Source: Albifimbria verrucaria (Eukaryota; Ascomycota; Sordariomycetes; Hypocreales; Stachybotryaceae). Taken from it: DNA of 64,000 nt. Location: the NCBI GenBank assembly GCA_020081605.1, contig JAHREC010000011.1, forward strand, positions 186,001 through 250,000, read 5' to 3'. Shown here in pieces: positions 24,928 through 35,887 of this stretch; position 1 is the first letter of the stretch; each line of letters opens with the position of its first letter. The notes beneath the pieces are model-generated. The model did not search any database and was not told the DNA's origin. It was given only the letters and a program-made list of their open reading frames with translations. Position numbers and translations under genes: made by a program.

Positions 24928-25430
24928 AAGTCGTTGTTTTAACTTAAGAAGATATCTTTTAATGGCATATCACTGTTGTAACCCTTGCGTTGGCATCTAG
25001 AATAAGAAACGGGTCACTAAATTAAGAAGATTGTGAATCGATTTGTTAAAATTGTTAATTAACTTCTACTTTGGAATTTCGTTCTTCAGCAAGCCCTACA
25101 CTGATTCTACTTGGTAGATACCAGCGAATGAATGGCATGATGACCGTATGCCTGGAATGAATAAGCTCACCGACGTGAAGATCGCCATTGAGACTGGAAC
25201 GAGAGGTAGCAGAATTGTAATAGTACTAATTAATAGAAAAACTATTGAGAGCTAACTCTGCTACCCGGCCAGAGATTTCCAAGCGGAGTGAGTTATGGAC
25301 TCGTTCATTCGTCACCGAAAAAGCGCCTCCAACCTTCTGCGTAAAGCAAGTGAAAATAGGGACCGTGGGTTGGATAACCAGGGAGCTTCCTTATTATCAG
25401 TGGAACAATCGGGGTTCTTCGTGAGGAAGA
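24928..25430. other. Intergenic region between chitinase and small secreted protein
   Basis: AT-rich in 24930-25080. Upstream of the chitinase, so it should hold its promoter. No gene seen. Confidence 0.4.
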
Positions 25431-25755
25431 CTATGATAGTTGATTAGAAGCTGCTGTTAATAATAATCACAAAAGCCAAATTCAACGTACTGGGACGGGT
25501 CAGGTCATTGGTCTGTCTGACCCTGAAGCTAGGGTACGAGCGGACCCTCTCTGGTGCAGCCTGGCATTCATTGCTGGACTCGTTAAGGTCAACGAAAGCA
25601 TGAGAGTCAATCATCGTGCCTTGACAGTTGTCCTCGGTGAAAAATTGAATGAAGAAGAGGCCGATGGTAGTCTGACGCTCTTCAACAGCACTGGGGGCAG
25701 CGATTGCGCCAGCAATGGCAAGGGTAAGAGTTAGAAGACTGGTAGTGAACTGCAT
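25431..25755 (-). CDS. Small secreted protein
   Basis: The first exon (25491-25755) encodes a clear signal peptide (MQFTTSLLTLTLAIAGAIAAP), a possible processing site after EER, and a small mature domain with two cysteines and FFTEDNCQG. A GT-AG intron at about 25454-25490 gives a 95-aa product ending at 25431; read through, the frame would stop at 25444 instead. No frameshift. No family recognised; size and secretion fit the effector-like small proteins common in fungi. It sits 500 bp upstream of the chitinase on the same strand. Confidence 0.65.
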
Positions 25756-27548
25756 CTTGAAGATTGAATAGTACTCTTGAGGAGGATTGTTTGAAGGCTA
25801 GAGAGATTGAATTATGCATTGCAGAGTAGTATTTGTGAAGTGGAAGAACGTGTCCCTTTATGTTTATCTTTTCCTCTCCAGTATTTCTCAGCCCCAGAGC
25901 ATTCAGGGTGTTGACCTTGTCCATAACCTGATCCGAAGAAGTGGCATCAGGCCCGTCCATCCTAAGAATGTCGGTGTAAGCTTTTATTCCATCGTAAGCG
26001 GTAAGACCGCAAACTCCTAAGGACATGAGGGTAGCAAGCCAACATCGCGTTAGCGTAGGCTGACTATCCTAGGCCCAGGGGTAGACAAGATATGTGCGCT
26101 CGAAAGTGTCTGGCAGGCACTTCGAGTGATGTAAATGTAGAAGGAATCTGCCTCGTCAGTTAATTCCTGAAGGACTTGAAAGGAGAGAGGGCTTCGTCCA
26201 CGAATACACTCTGAAATATGGAGTACTGCAGTAATAGAGCTTTACCTAAAACCATGATACTGCCACTCACTGGGAAGATATTATGCCCCTAGATCAAATT
26301 CAGTATGCTATGTGTAAAAGATACCTGTGTTAACCCTCAGAATACGATCTTCCCGGCTAGCATCCGATCGGACGTCTTGTACCTCTACCAAGGAAGCCTA
26401 ACACCAAGGATTGTCAGCTTGTGTTACACAAGCATGCCCTGTACAATGCAAGGGTTAGCAGCTGGTATTACATAGGCATTCCCTGCAAGATTCAAGGGTG
26501 ACTTTTCAATAATTGCCTCCGGCAAATCTGTCCGTCTATCCGCTCAGTAAGACGCGGCTGCGTAGGTGCATATCCGTATTATGCCAAGTTGCAGGCATTG
26601 GCTAATTATTGACCGACCTGGAGGCATATCTTAGGGGACTGAGCCGCAATAAGATACCTCTCCTGGCTTGGTATTAAATATAGTATAGCTGAGCCGAGAG
26701 GACCCCAATCTGTTCTAGGAGCATTGATACGGGAGGGCTCAGCGAGCCTCACCATTGGGTCTCTATACGGCCCTGGTGGCTCGGGATAGCTCAGGCTTAC
26801 CCTGCAATTCTCACTCATGATAACGGAAAAGTAAATAATCTCTTATTGATCGTTTGGCAATAACAAATGGGCTGAACTTCTTATTTGTTGCAATTACCAA
26901 TGGAAATGCCATTAGACCTATGACCAATCTCCATGATCTGAATCGTACACATTTAGCGGACATTGGATTTTCCCACACTTTAATCGATAAATATTGCATT
27001 AGTAGACCTTGTCGGCCATGAAATCTTATGCCTCTCGACCTGGCTCTTGCCTTTCAAGATCGCGTCGTCATTGTTCTCTGGCACAACATAGCTGACAGCC
27101 ATGATTGATCTATTGAATCAGCTCTTTTGCTAGTTTTGCTGCTTTGCTCCGTTGGTAGCTTCCTCCCCAAGAGTTCCAGGTAATCGTTCATTTTCTGACT
27201 GATATGTCGATCGGATGTGAAGTCGTGGCGGTTGTTGGACATGTCTGTTTCAGAAAACCCAATCTTTCGACCCGTACGCAAGAGCTGGGATCGTACAAAA
27301 GTAGACAAGCCTCTTGCCATCCCACTAATTATGTGTAGGAACGACACGAGAAAGGACATTCAGGCGCACAAGGTCCAGACATCGATTTGCGGTCTTTGGA
27401 GTATAGAGAATATTTTTGGTGCAATTATCACATCAGAGCAGTGAGGCTTACGAAATGGTGAAGATTGCGCGCTTGCCAGGTGGAGTCGCTATTTCTGTCT
27501 GTCTGTATAGTTACTTCAGCATAATGTAAGACAGCTCATGATAACGGC
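25756..27548. other. 1.8-kb stretch without a supportable gene
   Basis: Short frames only. An imperfect direct repeat lies at 26411-26505 (listed separately). Nothing else recognised. Confidence 0.4.
26411..26505. repeat. Imperfect direct repeat, two copies of about 43 bp
   Basis: Two adjacent segments share the pattern GTnTTACA..nGCATnCCCTG..CAAGGGTnA, at about 26417-26456 and 26463-26502. Origin unknown; possibly a slipped or decayed element. Confidence 0.45.
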
Positions 27549-27559
27549 TCAATGCCCAG

Positions 27560-28455
27560 TTACCAGCGGTTCTGCTGCACTTGGGCTTTGAAATTGCGAT
27601 GGACGATTTATGCCAGAGACACCTACGATCGGAATCTTTTGTCTCGTAGCGATCTCAAGGCTAAAGGTGCCGAAGAAGGGTAGTGCGAATGAATAGACAT
27701 CGGTGAAAATGTTGACGGCTGCGAAGACCAAAGACAACTTGACGACAACCGGGCTATTGACCTATAGAAGAACAGCAGAGTTAAAGCCGAAGGCATTATA
27801 GACCGCAGCAACAAACACGAGACTAAGGATTAACAGAACTCTCAGGGCCAGGTTCGCGCCGAAGACACGTAGGTAGAAGAAGAGTAGAGCGGCTTTGACG
27901 AGACCTTTAATTAGCTGTGACAAGGAACTGAGCAGTCATTCTCAAGAAATTTTAACCAGAAAGAGCGAATAGCCGATGCCCTGAAAGCGGACTTGGACAC
28001 TTCTTGGAGAGTCGTTAGCAGGCACCAAGGATCGCAAAGGAAAGACTGCTACACACACCATATGATAATGTCGGTGTGTGCATAGTCTATCTGTCAATGA
28101 TAAATATGCCTCTCTTGAGTGAACTTTGTGGTTTAATATCAGCACAGCAAGGATATATTCTAGAAAATCCAAAATCAGTGATTTCACCTAGGAGAACGCT
28201 CCGCTGGATCCTCCCTACCGTTGTTCACTTGAGGCTGCTCCGCGCGACGAAAAGCTGGGCCTGTATACGTATCCCTATGAAGATTTTCGCAAGAGTGACA
28301 AAGAGCGACAAAGCCATCAGCGGGATTGCTTTGTTGGTGGGAGTGTTGGTGGGAGGGTCGATGAGGTCCGGTACGAGACCCAATCCTAGTGGCCGCTTGC
28401 CGGCTAGGATGGCCCACGAGTCGGTCCCGGGCGGAATTCCGGCATGCAGAGACAT
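27560..28455 (-). pseudogene. Fungal rhodopsin-domain (PTH11/SAT4-like) membrane protein, decayed
   Basis: Membrane segments characteristic of the family appear in order on the minus strand but in changing frames. The start near 28455 (MSLHAGIPPG) runs into LMALSLFVTLAKIFIGIRI (TM1). After a disrupted loop come GLVKAALLFFYLRVFG, RVLLILSLVFVAA and LSLVFAAVNIFTDVYSFALPFFGTF, the last resembling the family pattern N-x-x-x-D-x-x-x-x-x-L-P. The loop between (about 27960-28210) does not align with the expected WxDD region. Stops and shifts are too many to draw a gene. A working model with unusual introns cannot be excluded. Confidence 0.45.
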
Positions 28456-29186
28456 AATTGACAGGAAAAAAAGCCGGCAGTGTCACTAAGAGGATATAGA
28501 ATTGCGGAAAAAACAAAAGATTCGATGTGGGCTGATGAAGCACAGACATGGGTCTGTTAGTCTGTCACTTGCAGCAGTGGAACAAGCGACAGCGAGAAGC
28601 TTAACAAAGGAAATTGTTGTGGACGGAGAAAGTCGGCTGCTGATCAGATAGTCGAAAGGGACAGCTTTCTGCTGAAGAATTTCCTGCTCAGGACAGCATA
28701 TGTTAGGCAAGAGGTCATATCAACACCGAGCCGCATTGCGTGTAGTGTAGTGCAGTCAGAACACAACTCACTCATCCCTCTTCAGATTAGAGGTAACTTC
28801 AATTCTACAACAAGGGCTACAAAGAAGTTGCTTCGCCGACCAGGGCTGAGAGGTTATTTTGTGTAACTCCAATGGACTATCGCATTGGGAAAAGATTTTC
28901 ACTTTCGGCAACCGGCAGAAAAACCTCGCTCAGCGATGTTGTCTGATTCCGATGCCGCTGACGAGACTCAAAGCATTAAACATGCCGGAGATGACCTGGA
29001 TTATAATTTCTTTGTCCAAGCTTCAAAATGAGATTGTACCTATAAAACACACCGTTAAAGATTAATCGCTCCAGTTGAAGCCAACTCCAATACAGCGACA
29101 CACTACTTTTATTACGAGTTGCTTTTTCCATCTGTCCGTCCTGCTGAAAATCAACCATATTACTAAACCTGTATTCTCCATAAACC
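28456..29186. other. Intergenic region
   Basis: No gene recognised. The terminal part is the methyltransferase promoter. Confidence 0.35.
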
Positions 29187-30205
29187 ATGAGCCAGGAACA
29201 AAAGAACAAGGCGGATGATGCCGATTATATCCTTCCTGAGCCTGACAAAGAAGTCCAACGGCTCACAGCTAATGACTCGGTCTTCCTTCATGCGATGAAA
29301 GGCAAGCGGATTCTTGCACCCATTGATCTTAGCAAGCCTGGGTTGAAGATTCTCGACTCAGCAACCGCCGATGGTTCGAGACTGAGTCCCCTGTCCCTCG
29401 CATTGCATCCAATTACGAGACAGGTAGAACTAACGAACAGTTGCCAGGCCTCTTCCTCCGCTCCATCACGCCTCTGCTGACGCAACCCTACACCTTGGAG
29501 GGCTTCGACGTCATGCCAAGCTTCTTCCCTCCTCGTCGCCGCCTCACACGACGTTGGCGGTTCACAGCATTGCCGCCCCATGGCCTGCAGAGATGCACGG
29601 CCGTTATGATTTCGTGCATCAGCGCCTTGCCCTGCTCGGTGTTGGCAGGATCGCTACGATTGAGCAGGCCGTCATCTATCTTGCGGCCCTCGTCAAGGCC
29701 GGAGGCTGGATTCAACTTGGCGAGCTCGATGCGCGGGCGCCGACATCTGGTGGGCAAGCAATGGTAGACGCCATGGCTGTGATCCGGGCCGTCTTCACGG
29801 CAGTCTGCTCCAACCATGATTTCGCCCACAACTTGGCGAGCATGCTAAGGGCAGAGGGGTTTGAGGATGTCAAGGAGGAGCCATATGAAGTTTTCCTAGG
29901 GCCAAAGTGCGACGACCCCATTATTGGCCATCGAGGTGTTGCCTTGATGCAAGAGTCATGGCAGGCACTGCTGGGAGCAGCAAAACGTACGTGCAGACCA
30001 TGATCGATTCCTTGTTGCTTCTCTGCCCCTCTTTTGAACCGTGTGGAGCAAAACTCACTGACTATTGAGGATTGGTCTTTCAGGCTTTGAGGTGGAATTG
30101 CCAGAATCCGTGACGCATAGGCTCATTGAGCGTCTTGGTGAGGAGTTAGGCAGGGATGGAGGATCGTACACTATGATCTACGCATATGGTCGCAAGTCCT
30201 GGTAG
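29187..30205 (+). CDS. Class I SAM-dependent methyltransferase, two frameshifts
   Basis: Begins DYILPEPDKEVQRL, then PGLKILDSATADG (SAM-binding motif I). A VMPSFFPP segment follows (motif II neighbourhood), then LAVHSIAAPWP, YDFVHQRLALLG and LVKAGGWIQLGELD (motif IV-V), typical of fungal UMTA/TAM-like methyltransferases found in secondary metabolism. Intron about 29987-30083, GT-AG; the last exon ends AYGRKSW. The segment between motif I and motif II changes frame once (29360-29440), and another base is lost near 29527-29532. Adding two bases gives 924 nt (307 aa). Methyl acceptor unknown. Confidence 0.75.
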
Positions 30206-31178
30206 GGGAGAAGGCCCCATGGTTGTAAAAATTATTCCAGAAACAATTACTACGTTGGCGGTCACTAAGCTAGTGTTATGTCAGGCGTTCGGTCTCACAG
30301 TGATTGTTGATCAAGTGCTGTGAGTGTGACACAGCAACCGGCATGAGGCTGGTGCTAACGTTATAAAGTTTGCAGGCAGGTTTTCTACTCTAGGACTAAT
30401 AACGCACTGTTGGTATAAGAGAAAACCAACCACAAGGAAGGTATACTGGCAGCATTGTGGTTGTCGATATCCGAAGCCTGTGGCTCTATTATCCATATCT
30501 CGTTGATGCGGTCAATTATCGCGTTCCAGATTCATCCAGTGCCAGCTCGCAAATCAAGCGATCTCCTCTGTACATGCTTGAGTTTTGTTCTGGCCATGAA
30601 CGTCAACCGTCTTTGTGCTGTGGAACTTCTTCAACTTCAAGCCGGGAGAGCAACAACAGGCCCTGATTATCCATCCCAGCCCAGGAACCAGGGTGGAGTG
30701 GAGATCAGTTCGGACACCGAGGAACCAATCGGCTTACCAAATCACTCACTTGAGCCAGCGAACCATGTTCAGCGTAGGCTACGCAACCAACAAGGCCATC
30801 GATATGTGCGGAACCATATCCACCGGCATCGAGACAGATCTTTGTGCAGGATAACCCTGTGCCTCCATTGCATCCCTGAGGAACCCAAGCGCATTCTACC
30901 CCTTGGTACCTAGCCAAATGTACTTCCACCGTCACACCCTCTTACATCGGTATCTCTGTTGGGAAGGGTGCTGTGTCAGCGGTTGAATTGTTCACTTTGT
31001 TTAATAATTCCACTCAACTTCTCCATCCACATGGTCTTCAAGCAATTAGACGCGGCGAAAACATATTCAAAATACATAATCACGGTGAGTTGATCATAAA
31101 TCAATGCTAAGAACGTGCGATACAAGAGAATAATCAGATCTTCCGTACACGCTACTTCTGCAACGGAGCTCCTTTCAA
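30206..31178. other. Stretch with unassigned broken plus-strand coding signal
   Basis: Between 30610 and 30860 two plus frames alternate (FNFKPGEQQQALIIHPSPG, then FSVGYATNKAIDMCG). This looks like one former reading frame broken by shifts, but I do not recognise a family. The 3' flank of the DUF4267-like gene ends here. Confidence 0.3.
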
Positions 31179-31561
31179 TCAATCGAACAACCCCATCAAA
31201 GTCCCGGAGAGCGCAGCAAGAATCGGAATCAAGCCCCAATGAGCCCACTGGCCGCCACCGGTCTGCCACTTGCAAATGAACCCATCCATCGTAGCGTTCA
31301 CGATGACAATCATCAAGCCCCGACCAAGCTGAATATCGTCACCCGTGAAGTAAATGAGAAGCAGTAGAAGCCCGCAGCAGATATTTCGAATACCGAAAAA
31401 CCGCATGAGAGACGTGGCCAACTTTCGAGCTTCAGGATTGGTTGGCACAGGAAATTCACCGAAGCCATCGTTGCTTCGGGCCTGAAACATGCGTTCAGAC
31501 CAAAGAGCGCGGGCAGCGCCGAAAGGAACAAGGCGATGTAAGAAATGTAGGATTGAGCCAT
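31179..31561 (-). CDS. Small DUF4267-like integral membrane protein, one frameshift
   Basis: About 127 aa with four hydrophobic segments: YISYIALFLSALPALFGL at the N-terminus, FFGIRNICCGLLLLLIYFTG in the middle, GRGLMIVIVNATMDGFI, and the final WGLIPILAALSGTLMGLFD. The R-N-x-x-x-G pattern in the second helix and overall length fit fungal DUF4267 proteins. One base is missing near 31488-31493, just after GLNA; with it the length is 384 nt. No intron. Function unknown. Confidence 0.65.
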
Positions 31562-31688
31562 GGTAAGTAACTTGATTAGGAGTAATGATGGTGCTTGGTA
31601 TAGAGGAGAGTGCTTTAAAAGGGAAGAAAAGGGGTTGAAGGTGTAAGCTTATACTTTCTGCTATTTAAGTACCAAGATATTCATTATA

Positions 31689-32443
31689 CAGTGGGAAGAA
31701 AAAAGTTCCGCCGATATAGCACAGTAACACCGTAAATCACTACTTTATAATTTTAATACTAAGCTTAATTAAATATTTAAAAATATATAATAAGTATATT
31801 TTAGCTTAATATTAATATAAAAATATATTTATCTAGTTAGTATATTTTTAATCTATTTATTTATATTTTATATTTAGCTTTATATAACTTATTTACTATA
31901 TACAATATAAATCTTATTACTAAAGATCACTAATAAATCACTATAAGCCTTATTCATACTATATTTATCTTTAATTTATTTAATAAAATTATTTAAAGCT
32001 TTAATTCTTAATTTTTTTATATTTAATTTATATAAATAGTAATTCTAATAGTGTGTTGGAGCTGAAGTGTTTAAGGGGAGAAGGACTAGGACTTGTATAT
32101 AATTTTCTTCTTTTTTAGCTACCTTAGAGATAAAACCTACCTAAAGATTATTCGATCTTTATATAAGGTTTATTAGAACCTTACTTTTAGAACGAAATCA
32201 ATAATCTTTTTACTTTCAATTTTGACTCTTTGTTTATGTGAATAATTCGATCTTTATCTTCTGCCTTGCTTATGCTACGTCTAGAGTGAGTAGGTTGAAG
32301 GTTTTCTACCCCAATAAAATAGATAGTAGTTCTATATATTTTATATTTAAATATAAATACTTATTTAGATTTATCATTTAAATTATAAAATCACTGTTTT
32401 TGCTGTGACTATGGTGTATCGGCGGAACTTTTTCTCCCCACTG
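31689..32443. mobile_element. 755-bp non-autonomous TIR element with TA target duplication
   Basis: The ends are inverted copies. Left: CAGTGGGAAGAAAAAAGTTC continuing CGCCGATA. Right (reverse complement): CAGTGGGGAGAAAAAGTTCC continuing GCCGATA. Similarity runs about 65 bp inward. TA flanks both ends (31687-31688 and 32444-32445), the target duplication of Tc1/mariner-type transposons. The interior is extremely AT-rich and has no transposase frame, so it is a MITE-like or RIP-degraded derivative. Confidence 0.8.
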
Positions 32444-33039
32444 TATAATACTCTTAATAAGCGAATAATGCATTCCCATCCGCAACGAAACCAGAACCTT
32501 CAGCTCGGCCTTTCCTTTCGTGTCGGAAACAAATTGATTGCTTTTAATAGTTAAATAATACTTGGTTAGTTTCACAGAGTTTAGTTTAAATCGCTTAACG
32601 AGTACAAACACCATTAAGCATAACTCGGCCTATGTAAGTCGGTCAGGCTTTATCAAACACTATTATTATAACCTATCGCAGAGGCGTACATATTGTATGG
32701 CCAGGCGAATTCTTGAACCTTGAGAAAAGTGGCCAAACAATTTTACAGTCTGTTTATGAGCGTCAGGATAAAGCCGTTGATTTGGTTGAACCCACAAGAC
32801 TCAGGATGGAGTTCGGGGCTAAGGCGCATAAAAATAGAAGTGAAATCAACCGCCATCCAAGCAGGGATGGCCCGCTAGTTTTAAAGAGATCACCATTTGG
32901 GGTAATATGCTGCAGATGGGTGGCTAGGGCAGGAGTTATGCGGAGGTTCCTGTGATCAAACCGGTGATGAAATGAAGTTTCCCGAGAATCCAAGCTCCAT
33001 AAAACGGCACTGAATTGATCCCGATGCTGCTGAATTGTT
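32444..33039. other. Gap between TIR element and P450 scrap
   Basis: No gene seen; only motif-free short frames. Confidence 0.35.
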
Positions 33040-33330
33040 CTATACTTCAGCCAGTTCCGCTCGCAGCCGCTGAAGGATCTCTGGATTGTTGAAGACAAAA
33101 TATATGAGTAGTTGGAGGGCGTTGGCTGTAGTCTCAAAGCCTGCGCCTGCTACGTTGGCAATTTCTGATGAAACATGATTGACCATCTTGTCTGACAGTA
33201 GTAGACTTGACCAAACAATCTCATCGACGGTAGAGGGCTTTGTCTTTTGATCCTTCCATGAGGGTCTGTGATAGCTTGAGCGAGCAACCGCCAGGTGTCA
33301 TCCTCAATGGTCTCAAGTGCGCAAGTAAGG
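33040..33330 (-). pseudogene. P450 fragment (I-helix region only)
   Basis: The minus strand reads an open stretch containing VAGAGFETTANALQLLIYFV and FNNPEILQRLRAEL, the P450 I-helix (A-G-x-x-T-T) and the J-helix that follows. Upstream, in a shifted frame, is a TWRLLAQAITDPHG-like segment. A stop at 33040-33042 ends it. No K-helix, PERF or heme loop follows, nor any N-terminus, so this is a scrap of a former gene. Confidence 0.6.
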
Positions 33331-33869
33331 TCAGCAGACTACTTGGATGTGATAAATTGTTGCAATACCCTTCATGATTCGAACCACGAGCTTGCAAATA
33401 TGTGTCTTTTTAAGGGTGCTGTGGCATGTAGTGGTATCGAAGATACCTCTCATTCCGGACATGGGACAGCCGTTACTCAGAATTTCAATTTTAAGATAGT
33501 AAAGAAGCCAGTCATACAAGTTTAAGCAAGATAGCGAAACAATTTTCCGGAGTTTTAATGGCTCTCAGAATTGTATTATAACAGTACTGTTGCTTTACTT
33601 AGCACTATTGGCTCTGAGTGCATCCATTCCATTTACTTTTAAGCCCACTTGTTAATGGTGTCGGGCAATAGGGTAGGTGAGAAACCAGTAATGCCAGTGG
33701 CAGTCATCACACTATGGATTAAAACTTGTACCATCATATTTGCACGAATGAACTAGATTGCTCAGAACAAAGGGGCTGTGCTAATGCCAATTCCAACGGC
33801 CTATGATTTTATCCTATCAAAGGATAATTCCCTTTGTTACATGTGAAGCTATGCCCTATATGTTATCCT
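33331..33869. other. Gap before the Zn2Cys6 gene
   Basis: Nothing recognised; 3' flank of the regulator gene. Confidence 0.35.
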
Positions 33870-35079
33870 TTATGCCGTATGAGACAAAGTGGCAACAATC
33901 ACTTCGAATCGCGACTGCAGGTCTGCATAACAGTCAACCCTAGCTTTGCCCGTTGCTGTATCTGTGCCGTTGACTTCGTCATGGCTCGGCCCAATCCCAG
34001 ATAACATCTTCAATCTCATGATAATCCCTATGATTTCTTGAATTTCTTTGACTAATGTTTGGGTGTGGAATAGAGCTTGCTCTTCCGGATCAAATATCAA
34101 CCCTCTATAGCCGAATCCGGATGAAGTACTACCTGAGCTTCCTAACCTTGCGGGTCGCCCATGTCGTTTGGCCGTTGCGAGGCCTGGAAGGCAAACCTCT
34201 ACAAGTGCCAGGAGCTGATACAGGATGGTGAGGAATAGCATCAAACATCTAGAGTTAGGGGCGCCTGCCGTATGGTGATCATGCTGGTTAATTTGTCCAG
34301 GACTTGTCGAATTATGCCAAGAATAATCTTGAAGTCGCTCATCCCGGACTCAATATATGCTTCAACGTAAGTTATGACGTGGCAGGAATCTTGCACGCAT
34401 GATGAATCAATCTCTTTTGTCGACTTGGTGTTGTGGTTGGGATGCGCTCGTGCCTCACTTCCTGCATCTGCTGCGGCTTGATTTACGAGAGAAGGACTCA
34501 TAACGAGATGGTCTATTTTCCCAAGAATGTCAGGGACATTATAGGAGCCACTCTCTGGAAAAGAAGCGTCGAAACTATTGCCCTGCATGGTAGGGTTGGA
34601 AGGATGCACGTAGACCGCGCCTCGACAGGAAATGCAGCGATGATGGTGTCAGAAGCTGAAGATTCTAGATGCCAATCATTGGACCAGGGCATCATATCAT
34701 CGGCATCTTGTGTGTTTAGTTCGGTGGAAGACATGGACGACAATTCACTTCCAGCCGATTCGTGACTTCTCTCTGGCCCGGCATGGGCTGACCGCTTCTT
34801 AGCTCTAATGCCAGGCACTTTACCTGCTCGGGACTCGGCATACACACAGGAAGAGCGCGTGGCCGTACATCGTTGACAGCCAGTCCGCTCACCTGAGCAC
34901 TTGACCTGAATGTCGTTAATCTTCCAAATTTCCTGCCTAGAGCCTAGAAAGTGCTGGGAGGTGATCAAATTACTTCTCACCTTAGCAGCGCAGCAGCGAT
35001 TGCAGGCGTTCCGTAGCCTAGTCTGCGACCGGGAGGCTAGCGGGTGGTCTACAGTAGAGCTGTCGGGTGTGCATTGCAT
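33870..35079 (-). CDS. Zn2Cys6 transcription factor, AflR-like, two frameshifts
   Basis: The cluster starts with CNRCCAAK at the end of exon 1. A 75-bp intron (about 34906-34980) splits it, as in AflR-type regulators, and it continues VKCSGERTGCQRC with a final Cys in SSCVY. The linker is serine-rich and basic (GIRAKKR). The C-terminal half has SCHVITYVEAYIESG and LMLFLTILYQLLALVEVC, resembling the AflR family C-terminal domain. Single-base losses occur near 34600-34610 and in the GGGG run 34258-34261. Corrected length is 1137 nt (378 aa). The start is the ATG giving MQCTPDSS. Likely a pathway-specific nuclear regulator; targets unknown. Confidence 0.75.
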
Positions 35080-35887
35080 TTCCGTCGTGTTTGGTGCTGA
35101 TAAGCTGCTAGTCTTGTTAAGTGTATGCCGGTGTGCTTTATCTAAATAGTTGGTATGTTGTTCTGTGGACAAGGAATGGACCGAAGGGCTAAGAAGTCGG
35201 ATCGAGTAAGAAAATAAATGTAGAGTTGCATTTGCGTACTGATCTCCAAGCACGCCAGCTTCTCATTTTTATCACCTCGAATGTGCTAAGCATTGTTGGT
35301 TGGAGGTCATGTCTTAATGTAACGTTGGGATCTTCTGCCAACTGCATTCACGTTCTCACCTGCTGCTTAGTGGGTTCCTGTAGCATCCCCGCGTTCTGCT
35401 CATATTGACCTGATATCCCTCCCATTCAAGGAAAACCACCAAAAGACCAGCTGCTCGCTGGAGGCGCATGGGCCCAGTACCCGATCATGGTTTCTCCTTC
35501 CTAGCCCACACTCGTTAGTGCATCTTTAGCCATGGTTGAAGTGTGTGCTTGGTAAGATAGAGCTGGGTTCCTACAGCTCTGGGAGTCGGTGACTCTACCA
35601 ACATTGAACCCCAAGTATCTGGGCCTCTTTATTTATTATTTGACAATCAATTTCGAGTAAAATATCTTAGGAATATGATAACGATTAATATTTTATACAT
35701 AAATCTTTTGACTCTTTAATTTGAATACTGAGCCTTGTTATTAAGAGCTAAAAACACGTGTTTAAGTAATATTTTTTCACCTTCATATTTAAATTTATTA
35801 AATGATAACCAGAAACCAATTTATTAACATACGCCAAAGCTGATATAATTTACTTGTATCATCATCTACACTATTGATAATTCTCTT
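35080..35887. other. Intergenic region with AT-rich island
   Basis: 35630-35880 is strongly AT-rich with no terminal repeats that I can see; possibly an old degraded element. The first part holds the regulator promoter. Confidence 0.4.

Noticed and set aside
30455..30913. Plus frames with FNFKPGEQQQALIIHPSPG and a Cys-containing segment
   Set aside because: Looks like former coding sequence, but no family could be named and the frame is not continuous; kept only as a note.
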